The notes beneath the pieces were generated by a model. That model did not search any database. It saw only the letters and a list, made by a program, of their open reading frames with translations, and was not told the origin of the DNA. A program made the position numbers and the translations under genes. Of a DNA stretch of 64,000 nt, positions 10,874-23,002 are shown one piece after another (the stretch's first letter is position 1; each line of letters opens with the position of its first letter). The stretch lies in assembly GCA_025531455.1 (NCBI GenBank), contig JAMYHL010000055.1, positions 1 to 64,000 of the forward strand, read 5' to 3'. This DNA is from Apiotrichum sp. Y4204. Its lineage: Eukaryota; Basidiomycota; Tremellomycetes; Trichosporonales; Trichosporonaceae.

Positions 10874-13800
10874 CGCGAGCGGTCAGTGGACAGGCGGTGT
10901 GGAGGTGAGAAGGATGTGGAGGGATCAAGTGCATGCAGTCCATGTCCAAGGATGCGTCGCTCCGAGTCGCTCGCCTCGCCTTCGGCGAGAACAGGAGGAG
11001 CTCGGGGTTTACAAAATCACAGGTACGGTCGTTGCTCTTGCCTTTCGGCGGATAAATGATAAATACTCCCACCCCCGCAGCCTGGGGCCTCGGAGGCCCG
11101 AGGTACGGACGTACGGACGCTCGGAGGCCATAGGCTCGCAGCAGGTAAGCTCGCCTGATCTCGGACCGGCCGTGTGTCGGACCGACGCGTATTTGGCAGA
11201 GCAGGACATCGGAACGGAGTCGAGAACAATAATGGTCGAGCCGAAAAAAAAAAATGAGAGACGAGAGCAACAAGCGACGAGTAATGGAGTTACCAGGCAC
11301 GTGGGGACCAGGGACGCGGCAAAGGCGGTCACATGCTCCGGCCGAAAGTATGTCCGACCCTTTTCCGAGACCACTCGCCACGTCGGTTTTGCTGGGCTTG
11401 GCGACCTGTTGAGGCGTCTACGTTCCGTATCTTATCGCACCGCTAGCTGCGCATCGTCAATGGACGGTGGGTGCTTGATGCCAAGAAAATGATGGAGATA
11501 AACGCTGCTATTCATGCCAGCGGGGCGAGGTCAGTACAGCAGCGCAATCAGTACCTGGAGCAGAGCCCTATCACCTCGCCTGATTACCTTTCTGCAGCTT
11601 CACGGGGCCCACTCGAAAGTGATCTCGTCAAGGTGGCCATCATGTTGTGGTAAGTGGAAAGGAGATGAAATGAAAGACTGTAAAGTCTCCGTGACAAGAG
11701 TCCGACGCCTCCCCCTCGATCCTCGCCTGGCGGTCAGTGGCGCACAGACACCGTTGCGCCTGTTGTTGCAATTCTGCAGCCAACAAGCCACCACACAGAG
11801 CGGCATTGTGACCTCGAGACCTTCTGAACTGTTATGCTCTAGTCTTTCCTCTGTTCTCGAGTGTTAAGTGTCAAGTTCTCGGCCACCTATCAACATACAG
11901 TATGTCGGGGCTATTCTGCACCAAGGATGGGGCCACGAGACGGCCGCGCATTGGGGAGTAGCTGCATCAACGATACACAAACGACCACGTCGTGTCCACT
12001 AAGACTCGGATTCGAGTAAGTACGGCTGGATACACAATGCTACAAGGCTGGAGAGGACGTCCCGCGCAGGACCACCACGTATGGCGCGACTAGCCGCATG
12101 CTCCAATGCCGCCTCGGCATCACGCAGCGGGAGCTGCCGCCGGCATGCCGCAAGCCGCATGGGGACACCATGTGCCATGTGAGAGCGGCAAATGGGGAGC
12201 GGACCATGTGGGCAGCATGGACAGCATGGGCAGGGTACCAGGGTATGTGATACATGTGGGGTACCAGCGATGCCGGTACGCTGGCCGCTGGATTGTAACG
12301 GCGATACGGCGGGCGGAGGGGTCGATTCCGTCCAGTGGATGAGTTTCACCACACGGAGAGTACGCCTGAGTGCGAGATACGCGAGCTGACTTGTGGACGA
12401 CATGTCCGACCCGCTCGGCGATGAAGTGAAAAGTTCGGGCCTGTTCCCATGTGCATGTGCAGATTAGATTCGGGAAGACAGATCTCCGGAGGGTGCGGAC
12501 ACAAATCGAAACGATCTCGGAGATATTGAGTGGATTGCATGGTTGAACAAGTAGCACATTGCCTGTCGCAGCGCCTGTGCAGAATGCTCTCTGTGGGTGG
12601 CTGTAGTACATATAGTTGGCACTAGTTGGCAGACTCCACTCGCCGGCGAGAGCGGTGTTCCAGACGCCAAAAGCTGAAACGCGGCAGGCACGAGCGCGGG
12701 GACAATGAGTTGCGACGCGCGTGCCTCGAGGGGGGAAACTGGCGAACTGGGGATAGCGAGAGATTAAGTTGGCAACCCCGCGACACCAGCGCAGCCCACC
12801 CGAATGTGGGAATGCCGTACAGCGCGCGATACCCCTGTACTGCTTGCTGTATACACGCTGGCCCGCTGGCACAGCGATGCAGCTGGGATTTAACTGCGCA
12901 ACTCGGCAGCTCGCACGACGCCCAAATGGTTCCGAGCGGACATCCCGCTGGGGTAGAGTTTATCTGCATTACAGTACCAGTTCATCCGTGGCACTGGTCC
13001 GTCGGCTGCTGGCGCCGCAACATGAACAGTCCGATGCACCGCGCCTCGATGCAGCTCGGTATACGTTAGCTGCCGCACGCCAGCTCACCGACGACGTGGA
13101 CCACCGCGTTGGACGCGACGAGCACGCCGTGTCGCCTGCGTAGTGCGATGCAGCACAGCAGCTGCTGACCGGCTGACAACGCGCGGCCACGTATGCACAG
13201 CCGTGACGCGACGTGTTTACCAGTGCGGCGATACTATGTAGAACATCACGCATATACGGGTCTGGAGAGCGTCCATTAGGGATTGTGTGCTATCCGCGAT
13301 GAGCTGATCTTAACGCTGCAGGACTGACTGCCACCCCCTGCCAGTCCGACATCTCGGAACCCTCCCGCCCGGTGTCCGAACACCGACCAAACAAAAGCGG
13401 TGGATCCTGGCCAAGCTCAACGCCGACCAGCTCCCTAGCTCCGCTGTTTAGGACAACATTACCAGTTCAGCCCTCCCGGGACAGGCTGCGCCTCATTCCC
13501 TGGAGCCTGGGAAGTGTGGCGGGCAGATGCGCCAATGCGTCACCAGGCGCAGGAGGCGGCGCCGCCGATCGGACCCACCGCATCGATATGATATGATGTC
13601 AGCCGTCGACTACAAACACGGCCTCACTTGGGTCTGAACGTCTGAGACAGTACATCTTGTCGTACTCTCAACTCTGAACATCTTGTATCTTGGCTCATTG
13701 TTTGTTATGTTTGGGCTGTGCTTACAGCCAAGGAAGTTGTTTGGCGTGCTGTGGTCTCGCAGGCTCAGCAGGAGAGGGGGTCACGTGCGGTGTCAGACGC

Positions 13801-16293
13801 TGGGCTGCACCTTTCGGCATGCTCTCGGCATCCATCAAGAATGGGAATCGACAACCCAAACCAGCCACAGCATGCACAGCAGCTTAACCTTGATTCTTTG
13901 AGTCGGGGAGGGTTCTCTCTGGCTCTCTCGAGCCTCGCAACTCCCGAAGTTGCGCATGTTTGTGTTTGCGCAATTCCGTACTCCGCGATGCACGACTCCG
14001 CGATCCGTGCATCGCGGACCAGGCGGTATGTGCGCATGTTACTTGTTGCGCTGTGGACCTCCTGGAGCGTGGTTATCGCCGGGGAGGGCATGAATCTTGG
14101 GGCAACTGCATGGCCTATGGTTCATATGGTGGGCATGGTGGAGTGTAATGGCAACGAACATGAGGTGTAGAGTAGCGATTGAGTGCGCAAGAACACATAG
14201 AGTTAGTGGCTACGCACCTCCATCTCCGTTGAGCGATCATGAACAGAACAGCTCAAGCACGTCGATCAACTAGCCAGCCGATCAGCGATCAGCGATCAAA
14301 TCAATCTCCAGCGGATCAGCGAATCAATCTACTGTAATCCGAGTTGGACTCCTTTACTGCTGCTGTGCGGTCCAGAATCCAAAAGGTCAGAAGCCAAGGA
14401 ATGCAAGAGCGATGGTGGTGCTCTGCGCCTCGCCTCTGCCCTGATACCGGTGATCCTATGAGGCCTGTGCACTCGATTTCTGATATTCTGGAGCCACTCG
14501 ATCGGCCAACGACTGGCGCGAATCAGATGAAACGGGAATCAATCCGCTATCGTAGCTGCATAGCACTCCTATAATCACATATATCGCCCTCTCGCGCCTC
14601 TCGGCAACCGGTAACCGCCACTACAAGAGGAGAGCGACGAAGAGGAACGCATGTGGGAGTCATTGGGAACGGCATACGACGCAGGCCCTGTGAAGCACAC
14701 TAGCCGGGGAATGCGAGTGTACTCGCTACCCAGCTTATTGCCAGCGCCAACGAGCCAGCATGGCAGCTATATGGGCAGTGTGCTTGTGCACGTGCTTACA
14801 CAGGTATCGATGCGATACACCGCATATGTGCGAGATGCTTAATTTTGGATCCTAATCGCACCGCCTCAGCTGGCTTCTCGCCGCCAAAGTGGACAATGCA
14901 ATGCTGTTATCGGTGCGCAGGCAGTGCTCGTTTCGGCACTACCATGAGCCTGATCTCGGCCTCTCGGATATCTGGGGCATGAGGCATCTGGGCAATCTGG
15001 GCATGGCGGCAGCGAATGAGACATGAGCAGTTCCAGCCGCCCAAGCCCGCCAATTCGCCAACAGTACAGGCGGCGCACCGACTGCGCATTCCTCCCCTCC
15101 ACCCTCCCCGCTGTCTAGACGCAGCCGCGCGCGTCGTATCCGCTGTTGCCGATCCTTCCGACACCTTTACAGGCTTTCAAGCTTGTTCTCGCCGCAAAGC
15201 GCTTCTTTGCAACATCCGAAGTGTGGTCCACCACCCATGATGGCCACAATGGGATCTCGTCCACGATTTTCGTGTTTCTGCTGCTCCCCGACGATCTCCG
15301 CCCCGCACGCTTGTCGGAACGCGGTCGGCAGAACCGGGGTTTCAGCCCACTTTGGGACGAATAAATGAAGATGGATATGTGTTGTTTGAGGGGGAGCGGA
15401 CCTGGAACCTGGTAATCCGGTAGAGAGCGGTAGAGACACTGAAGAGCACAGTGCCGCGGCGAGGCGGAGAAGCGGCGTGGGCGGCGGCTGTACGGCAGGG
15501 GCTTGCTGCGCAGCAAACTCTGTCATTGATAGTGAGGCGTGCAGGAGGCGCACGGGACGGGGCAAAAAAGAGCCAAAGGAGGACAAAGCCAGCCAGGGAC
15601 TGTGATGCGGCGGCGTTGCGGCAGCGGCATCAGCAGGGCCGCTGGCCTGCGCTGGCTGGGGCTGGATCAGGTCCTGTCCGCTCAGGAGGGGCAGGGCACT
15701 CAGGGTCCAAAAGGACAGGGGTTAATCCTGCGCGAAGAAAATGGCAGATCTCATGCAGCAAAAAAGAAAAGAGGAGGAAAAAACTATCGAAAAACGGAAA
15801 GCGGTATCATAGCGTGGTTGCGAAAAGGGGGATCGTCGGGCTGGGGTGAGACTCTGGCGCTGTACCTCCGCTTTCGATTTTAGACTCTGATGCGCACGGT
15901 CCGTTCTGCGCATCTAATGATCGTGCACTGCATTCTGTAACAGGACAATCAGTAACCATGGCCAGGGGAGGGGGATTAGGCTGTTAGAGTGGACGATCTG
16001 TGTGTGCAGTGTATGTGATCTGGTCTGGCCGCTGCTGCTGCCCAGGGAAAAGCTGCCAGGGAGCAGGGGCTGGAGAGGAAAAAAAAAATACACTGCGGCG
16101 GCTGGCCCGGGTAACCCAGCTTCCTGCAGCTCCGATCCCTTGCCTTGCATTGCATGCCTTTTGCCGCTTTGGCCTGTACAATGTTGACAGCCAGCGCGTT
16201 GAAAAACTCTGATACACCAGCACCGCTCGCATAGCATCAAACACGAAGCCTCACAACAGTACAACAGCCAATGCACAGCGCAGAGCGCACAGC
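10874..16293. other. Gene-poor stretch of about 5.4 kb
   Basis: Both strands were read. The open frames here are short, rich in Cys, Trp and Arg, start mostly at non-ATG codons, and do not join across splice signals into anything protein-like. A cluster of GATCAGC-type short direct repeats lies near 14275-14325. No RNA gene, transposon end or origin could be recognised. Lineage-specific non-coding RNAs would not be visible to this reading. Confidence 0.4.
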
Positions 16294-17244
16294 TTGATTA
16301 GGGATCATGGTAGTATGATAGAGTATCCACGGCATGTCCACTTTCACATTCTGCATCGTCGTCAAACATATACATATCTCAGTCTACAAAGTCTTCCTCA
16401 TAGAGACTCGTTCCCACCCATAATTCCCAGCGAGAACACGCGCGCCCTTCTCCCACGCATATACGCATACACACTCACCCACCCATACACAAATCGGACT
16501 CGACGGGGCGACGCTACACGACACTTTGCCCCTTGCTGCGCGCACGACCGGACAGATTTTATTACTATTATTTTTTTCCTCTGGTCTTGCGCCTTTTTCC
16601 TGCCCAAAGGAGCCAGGCCACGCCCGCGGGCCGGATTCCGTCCATCCAAACCTCCCTTCCCTCCCCTTTGCCGTTTCCCTTCCTCTGCGCCCCTGCCCTG
16701 TGTTGTGTTGTTGTGCCGGCCTTGGCTCTTCTGCCCCGCTGGAAGACCGCTGCGGGACCACCCAAAACCTGTAACCCGCCAGCATCCATTAGACCCCCGA
16801 GCAAGAGTAGAAAGAACTGCTGCGCGCGCGGCAGCTGCGGCGCGACCCAAGGACCCAGGACTACTGCATAGAGTGTCTGTGTGTGTCTCACTCACTACTG
16901 CCTCTACACCACGACATCTGCTGCGCGCGCCATTAGCGTGCCCAGGCCAGGCCAGTCAAACGGGTTTGATTCTCCAACATTCTCATTCACTTCCCTCTCA
17001 TCGCCATCATCACAGCTCTCAGCGCCGCCTTCTCTCAACACCGCTCTCCTCTTCTCGGTGTCGCCTTAGACCTTACTCACCCTTCCCCCTTATATTCTCC
17101 CGGCTTCTCATCTCGTCCGACGACGTATTCATCCAAACAAGAACAGTCACACACACACACATATACACCTAAACACACCACCACCACCACCACCACCACC
17201 CTCCCTCTCCTTCACCTTCCCTCTCCCGTCCCCTCCCCACCAGG
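16294..17244 (+). promoter_or_regulatory. Pyrimidine-rich leader/promoter of the GT69 gene
   Basis: The sense strand upstream of 17245 is strongly C/T-rich for nearly 1 kb, as in the 5' regions of many well-expressed basidiomycete genes. A frame stays open through most of it (16294-17172), but its product is low-complexity Pro/Ser/Arg/His and is not considered a protein. Several ATGs occur, so upstream ORFs in a long 5' UTR are possible. Confidence 0.45.
17178..17200. repeat. (CCA)n microsatellite in the GT69 leader
   Basis: About seven to eight CCA units lie 45 bases before the start codon, followed by CCCTCT-type pyrimidines. Confidence 0.9.
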
Positions 17245-19357
17245 ATGTCGAACAAACTACCACTACACTTTGAGTACTCGCCAACAGGCAGCTCATCCCC
17301 ATCATCATTGCCCCTCTCGCAGACCTCAACAGCCAACGGGTCCTACCAGTACGACGCCGGCTGCGGTTACCGCGACTACGAGCTCGATTCGGTATCCGAG
17401 AGCAGCACGGACGACGGGGATACGGAGAGCGGGAGTTGGTCGGATGATACGCTCGCCGGAAACGAGTGGCCATTCGTGTCTCCAACCAAACGCTCGCATT
17501 GGCGGCGGTCGTCCTCGCGCTGGATACATTTCGCGGTTGCAAGCATCAAGGGCAGTCCGCGAGTAGCCATCTCCCTTCTTGTTGCGTTGATCAGCGGCCT
17601 CGCGCTGTTGTTGACATGGCCGTTCCCCACAACTATTCACCTTCTTTTCGGTATCTTCGTCGGCCTCACTACATGGGTGGCTCTGAACTGGATTCAGCTC
17701 GCTCGGCTAGGGAGCAGCACCATCGCTCGCCGCGCCAACAAATCCTCGTCATCCGCGTCGTCTTGTCTCCCGATCGTGCAGTCTCGAGGAGCCACCATGC
17801 AGCTTCTTCCGCTGGTGCTGGGCACCTGCGTGGTGCTGTCCGCCTTCTTCCTTGGCGTTACGCCCCCTGCTGAGCGCTTTCCGGAGATTCCGCGCGGACC
17901 AGACCACAAGTACTTTATCGGCGCCAACCTGTACAACAACGAGAAGATCATGCCGCACTGGACGTCGCAGCTCTTCAAAGTCATTGACCACCGTGAGTAG
18001 GAGGGGGGTGATACAGTCCGGTTGACTAACCCTCAGTCGGCCCTGAGAACACCTACGTTTCTATCTACGAGTCCAACTCGAACGACAACACGCCGCAGCT
18101 GGTTGAGAAGCTTCGGAAGGATCTCGAGGACATGGGTGTCCGTAACCGCATTCTGAGCGAAGAGGGTCCCACCCGCTGGTGGCCGTACATTACGAGCCCG
18201 GAGCGAATCGAGTTCCTTGCCCAGGTCCGGAACAGGGTGCTGGAGCCGCTACAGAGCAACGACACGTCGATTCGTCTGTCCGACTATGACCAGTTTGAGA
18301 AGGTCATCTTCCTCAACGACGTCCTTTACAGCTGGGAGTCTGTTATCCGCCTCATCGGCACCGAGATGGAGGAGGAGGATGGCACCATGAACAGCAACTA
18401 CGACCTGACTTGTGGAATGGACTTTCAGTTTGCCGGTAAGTCGTGACTGGCGGGAGCACGCCCGGAGCATCGGTTGGCTTTTCATAACCATCGTCCTTTG
18501 TGCTCTTTTCCCTTATTTCCGGCGCCCAGAGGCGCAGCGTTGTTCAAGGCTAACCCACAGGTCTTTATGACACCTGGGTCGCCCGCGACGTGTGCGGTAC
18601 GCCGCTGCGTATCGCCTGGCCGTTCGTCAAGGACCCCGTCAGCGTGAAGCTTCTTCGCGAGATGAAAGCTTTCCCCGTCTCAGCGTGCTGGAACGGCCTC
18701 GTCGTCTTCCGCCCCGAGCCCTTCCTCTGGCAACCCCCGAAAGAGGACTCGGCGACCAAGTCCCAAACCCATCTCCAGAAGCGTGGATGGAAGATGATTG
18801 ATGACCGTGAGTGTCAACATTCCGGAACATTCTTGTGGTCAAACAGAATGACCTCACCTGTTTGAGACGAGATGACCTCACTGTTTGAGCACCACTGACC
18901 CCCCAGCCAAATACCCCGGCGGTCGCATGTCACCTGCTGTCACGACTCCGATTCAGTTCCGCGCGTCCGAGATCGAAGCTTGCGACCACTCGGAATGCTT
19001 CCTTTTCTCCTACGATCTTCAGCGCCTCTACAGCAGTCCTGAGCGTCCTGCTCGCATCTGGATGAACCCGACCGTGCAGGTTGCCTACAAGTGGCGCTGG
19101 TACGCATGGTACGCCAAGGTGCTACGCATCCCGGCTGTCGAGTGGTGGACCTGTAAGTACTTTCAGGAGCCTAGTGGATACATCATGCTAAAACTACAGA
19201 CTGGTGGAGCCACGGAACGCCAGCACAGATTGTCGACTGGGTGTGGGAGGGTGGCATGCGCTCGCGCGACTACTGCACCTGGTCCGCACTGACTGTCAAC
19301 GCACCAGCACGCTGCCCGGCGCTTCCGGGCGTTCCCAACAGGAGTTGGGACACATAA
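17245..19357 (+). CDS. GT69 family glycosyltransferase (CAP59/CMT1-type mannosyltransferase)
   Basis: Five exons, 17245-17992, 18037-18435, 18561-18806, 18907-19152 and 19200-19357, give 598 residues. All four introns interrupt codons after the first base. A disordered, acidic N-terminus is followed by hydrophobic segments at about 106-126, 130-152 and 187-205, giving a Golgi-type membrane anchor. The lumenal domain shows the family blocks GPENTYVSIYESNSND, KVIFLNDVLYSWESVIRL, YDLTCGMDFQFAGLYDTWV with ARD directly after, and near the end CDHSECFLFSYDL. The GT69 family includes Cryptococcus Cmt1, an alpha-1,3-mannosyltransferase, and Cap59, needed for glucuronoxylomannan export or synthesis. 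The protein therefore probably builds an alpha-mannan backbone for capsule-like or cell-wall polysaccharide. Which GT69 subgroup it belongs to cannot be fixed here. Confidence 0.92.
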
Positions 19358-20476
19358 GGACGACAGAGAGCGCGAGACGAGAGGCGAGGGCGACAGCCGA
19401 GAGACACCTTAGATGTCCAGATCACAGATGCGTTAATAACTGTGCTCGCGGGGGGCCACAGGCCCGCCGGGGCGCGACTAGGTATAGCTCATAGAATGTG
19501 CAGTTGTGTAAATTGCCATGCGAGATTGTTGTGTCATAGAAACCAAGCGCATGTTATTCTTTTAATGCCTAAACTATGGGGAATCGGAACTGAGCTGGGT
19601 GGGCCAGACTGCCAAAGCTGACTTGCCACTGATCCACAACTGATCCACTGACACTCTTACTGACAAGCTGACACAATATCCCGGCCGGCGTTGGCAAGTC
19701 GGCAAGATCAGAGGTCTGTGCGCGCACCTGTGCGTAAGCGGCGCAAGGCAATGCAAAAGTGTGCCAAGAAACGAAACGACAAGCCGAGCTCCGACGGTGT
19801 GTTCCTGCCACAAGCCCACCAGCAGTTTGTAGCCCACCAACCCCACTGATCCGCCGAACACCCGGTGCGACGCTCAAGGACAACGTTTTGCTGCAGACGC
19901 TGGTGGCAAAGTGCAGGTACGCAATGCAGAAATCCAGGGCTGGGGTCCGACCAATGCAGCTGACCTCCTGCGCTCCGATATCAGCTGATCCCCACGATGC
20001 AGTACATCATCGACTCGCGACTCTATACTCGGAACTCGCGAATCGGCAACTTGCGTACAAGCACATCACCGAGCCGTGGCTTGGGAGGAGACTCTCGCGA
20101 GAGAGAGCTTGAAAGCAACTGCGACAGTTTGTGGACCCTGGTTCTGGGGAGGCACGGATCTGAGGCAGGGAGGCACTGGTCGAGGCACTTACGTCATGGT
20201 CATGCTTTCATGAGATATGCTGCAGTGTTTTTTAGACACGTGATGCCAAACATGGAATCCTCGATCCTCGATCCTCGAATCTGGAAGACCACAGACGATT
20301 TTTACAGTCACCGCTCGCTGTAGGGGATTATAGGGAATAAATTCCTATGCATACAACTTGGAGGCGCCGAAGTCTCTTACCCTGGCGGGAGGGGTGGCTA
20401 TAACAGCGAGGGGGGGGGGGGGGGGCGACTGCAACAATCTTCAAGACAACAAGAGGAACGCTCCGCCTTGGTCCTC
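19358..20476. other. Intergenic, with G-homopolymer
   Basis: The region lies between the convergent GT69 and cysteine-cluster protein genes. It holds a 16-base G-run at 20410-20425 and no supported gene. Confidence 0.45.
20410..20425. repeat. Poly-G tract (16 G)
   Basis: An uninterrupted run of 16 G follows GCGA. It lies just beyond the stop codon of the minus-strand gene. Confidence 0.9.
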
Positions 20477-21508
20477 TCAGCTTTGTTTCGCTTGTTTGCG
20501 GGTCGGGGACGCGGTTGCCGAGCTCGGTGTGGACCTGGCGGTGCGTGGGCGCCGCCTCCCACCCTCTTCGGTCGTGGCCGTCGGGGTCGCGCTGGCAGAC
20601 GAAGCAACGTCCGTCGTCGCTGGTCGATCTCCGCTTGTTGACGGCGCCACGTCCGTCGTCGCTGGCCCATCTCCACTTGTCGCCGCCGTGAGTACAGGGG
20701 CACTCTTAAGCATAGTCTTCAGAGTAGCCGCCAAATCCCTCAGTCCCGGGGGCGGGCTGTCCGCCCAGGAGTAGTCGGTGCTGCGGCCCTCGGCCACGTC
20801 GTACGCAGCCTCTCGCTTGTTCTGCATGTCGAGCTCTTTTTGATGTTTGCTGACGAATGCGTTCCACTCGAGTTTGTGAGCCTTGTTTGTTTCGCGTTGA
20901 CGTTGCAATGCTTCCTTGGCTATCGACATACTGGCGCTCACGAAGGTCGGTTCGTTCTTGATCGTCTCCATCCGCGCCTCAAGAATCCGATACTCCTCCG
21001 CCTGCTGGGCGTGTTGGGCGCTAAGACGTGCCTCGGTGGCTTGTCCGTCCCCTAGCAAGTCGGTCCACTGGTTCGCCGCAGAGTTGTGCTCTTCGATGTA
21101 CCTGGCCCAGTCGCGGCGCTGCTCCTTGCGCAGAATCGGGTGAAGAACGTCCGCGACGAATGCCGCAGTGTGGCCTGGGGTGATCACCGCTCGGTATGAG
21201 CCCGACTCCGTCGCCGGCGCCGTAGCGGCCGGGGGCGATGTCGATGAGGTGGTATCGGAAGCCGGCGCGATCGGCAAAGAGTAAGGGATTTGCATCTCGG
21301 TTTGACAAGTGCGGGCGCACTTGTTTTCCTCGCGGCACCGGTCGCACTCTCCTACGGGTTTGAAGTTCCGTCCAAGTGGGGCGGCGCAGATAATATCGCG
21401 GTCGCGACAGGCATTACAGGGAGTCAGCCCGAAGGCTACGACCCTATTCAGATCAGAAGCCATTCGTGGAGTGCAGTGATCAGGTGTACTCACGGTTGGA
21501 CTGTCCAC
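20477..21508 (-). CDS. Uncharacterised protein with atypical cysteine cluster and coiled coil
   Basis: A single exon of 343 residues starts at 21508; an alternative ATG at 21463 would remove the first 15. The N-terminus holds a cysteine cluster C31-x2-C34-x6-C41-x13-C55-x2-C58-x5-C64-x3-C68, which looks like a Zn2Cys6-type binuclear cluster with a longer middle loop. A Ser/Thr/Pro/Ala linker follows (about 75-105), then a long charged helical region (about 125-235; RKEQRRDWARYIEEH and later LQRQRETNKAHKLEW) likely to form a coiled coil. The end is a low-complexity tail in which (S)GD(G/R)PATTDVA is repeated. A DNA-binding role is possible but unproven, and no fungal transcription-factor middle domain is present. 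The cysteine spacing resembles that of the protein at 30215-31010. Confidence 0.7.
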   Translation of the reverse strand: MDSPTVSTPDHCTPRMASDLNRVVAFGLTPCNACRDRDIICAAPLGRNFKPVGECDRCREENKCARTCQTEMQIPYSLPIAPASDTTSSTSPPAATAPATESGSYRAVITPGHTAAFVADVLHPILRKEQRRDWARYIEEHNSAANQWTDLLGDGQATEARLSAQHAQQAEEYRILEARMETIKNEPTFVSASMSIAKEALQRQRETNKAHKLEWNAFVSKHQKELDMQNKREAAYDVAEGRSTDYSWADSPPPGLRDLAATLKTMLKSAPVLTAATSGDGPATTDVAPSTSGDRPATTDVASSASATPTATTEEGGRRRPRTARSTPSSATASPTRKQAKQS

Positions 21509-21802
21509 CCGATCTCGTCCAACTCTACGGTAGTGGGCAGCCGCGGCTCGTTACTGAAGACAAGCTTGGGAGTGGGGGAATGTCGAAGCACTGTGGGATC
21601 TTATCTGTCGATTCCATTGCGTGTGTGTGTGTGTGTGTGGAGAGGATGATGTAGAAATATCTTGATGGGAGTGATGGTCGAAGACTGTGAAGATTCTGTC
21701 GATAACAGGATGCTAGACAAACTCGGAGAGGTAGAGTCGGAAGTCTGCAGAGAAGGCGGGCAGAGGACTGGTCTACAGTAGTACAGTCAACCGTCGAGCC
21801 GA
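21509..21802. other. Intergenic with GT repeat
   Basis: This is the promoter side of the 21508 gene. It contains the GT microsatellite at 21621-21638. Confidence 0.4.
21621..21638. repeat. (GT)9 microsatellite
   Basis: Nine GT units are uninterrupted. Confidence 0.9.
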
Positions 21803-21982
21803 TCACTGTTTGCGCCGCGCCACAAAAGAACCACGAACCACCTCCCAAATGATCGCGGCCGACGGTGGTTCTTGATATATCATGCATGCGACAGACTGAT
21901 ACATTAGGCCCGCAATGGGCTCCAAACTCCCTGTCCCGAACACTCCAACGAGTCCAACAAGCGCAGCATGTGGATTGGACAT
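21803..21982 (-). CDS. Possible 59-residue hydrophobic protein
   Basis: A short frame starts at a true ATG (MSNPHAALVGLVGVFGTG) and is hydrophobic for much of its length before a basic end (FVARRKQ). It could be a small membrane protein or chance. No family, splice support or promoter element was found. Confidence 0.25.
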   Translation of the reverse strand: MSNPHAALVGLVGVFGTGSLEPIAGLMYQSVACMIYQEPPSAAIIWEVVRGSFVARRKQ

Positions 21983-22570
21983 TGTAAAGAGAAGCGCGAG
22001 CACGAGCGGCTGGGTAATCTGGTTACTCGTGGAATGTCCAAAGTTATCTAGCCCTGGTTCTTCTGACTTAACTTTGTCGTTGACGTCTCTTGACTCGAGT
22101 CTATCGCAAGATAGCCGTCGTATCCCGCAGTAATAGGACAAAACTAACGGTCAAAACTAACGGTCCTAGCTGTTCATTGCTGTGCAATCGGGTCAGTACG
22201 TTTCCGCTCCATATGCTCTTGTTCATTTATTCATCTTATCAGACTTCTCATCGAGGCAGCGCGAGGTATCGCATCGATATTGTCGCTATTATGGGGCCCG
22301 TGCGGGGGCCAAGCCGAGAGCGCGAGCGAGTGTTTCGCGGGCGAATCAGTGCAGCGTGCTCGTGGACTTATGTACACGATGCACCTGGCCAAGCGGCGCC
22401 GGCGAGCTGAGCAGTGTCCGGGGTGTCTTGCGCCCATCTTTGGATTCTATTCACATTTAATCCAAGACGGTGATGTTGGCCGTGCCCCCGCAGTCTTCAT
22501 AGGTTGGTTGGGGCCAGCGTTATACGGCTGCTGAAGCCCATTGAAACTGTTAAGAGACTTGAGTAAGATC
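21983..22570. other. Intergenic
   Basis: No supported gene was found. Confidence 0.4.
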
Positions 22571-23002
22571 TCAGTCACAGCCTAGACGTCGACTGTCATC
22601 GTCAGCTGTTGCTCCCGACACTGTTGACGCACAGTCGCGCACGGGCTCACACTGGGACATTTCGCAATCCGTCTGGGTTGCCTTTTCGCGCGGGAGCTGG
22701 AGGGCAAAGTTCGGGAGGGTCGGGATGGCGAGGGCAAACGAGTGCGGGAAAGGCAAGGAGACGTTGATCGGCACGCTGTCGGCGATGCGGTCGCGCACCT
22801 CGCTGAACTGGCGCTCGCCCTGGAGGACGACCTCGAAGAGGAACGCGATGGGGAAGACGACGAAGAAGGAGATGAAGACGAGGAAGAAGATGCCGGTGCC
22901 GAGGCTGACCCACGAGAGGCGCAGGAGCGAGTGCAGCGACGGGTTGGAACTGGTGTCGAGGGATACAACAGCGGCGAGCTTGGGGAGCAGAGCAGTGGCC
23001 AT
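22571..23002 (-). CDS. Small single-pass membrane protein
   Basis: A single frame of 143 residues with an ATG at 23002. One strong membrane helix lies at about 36-62 (GTGIFFLVFISFFVVFPIAF). It is preceded by a short Leu/Ser-rich segment and followed by a charged region (QGERQFSEVRDRIADSV), then a Cys-containing polar tail. There is no cleavable signal before it, so it may be a signal-anchored protein. I recognise no family. Confidence 0.6.
   Translation of the reverse strand: MATALLPKLAAVVSLDTSSNPSLHSLLRLSWVSLGTGIFFLVFISFFVVFPIAFLFEVVLQGERQFSEVRDRIADSVPINVSLPFPHSFALAIPTLPNFALQLPREKATQTDCEMSQCEPVRDCASTVSGATADDDSRRLGCD

Noticed and set aside
12120..12872. 250-codon minus-strand frame
   Set aside because: Unusual Cys/Trp/Pro/His content and no recognisable domain, and it sits amid other overlapping open frames of equal quality.
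16294..17172. 292-codon frame upstream of GT69
   Set aside because: Low-complexity Pro/Ser/Arg/His product from a pyrimidine-rich leader. The other two frames stay open there as well.
22571..22968. Serine/arginine-rich frames overlapping the small membrane protein
   Set aside because: Runs of Ser/Arg/Pro are typical off-frame products of this GC-rich coding sequence.
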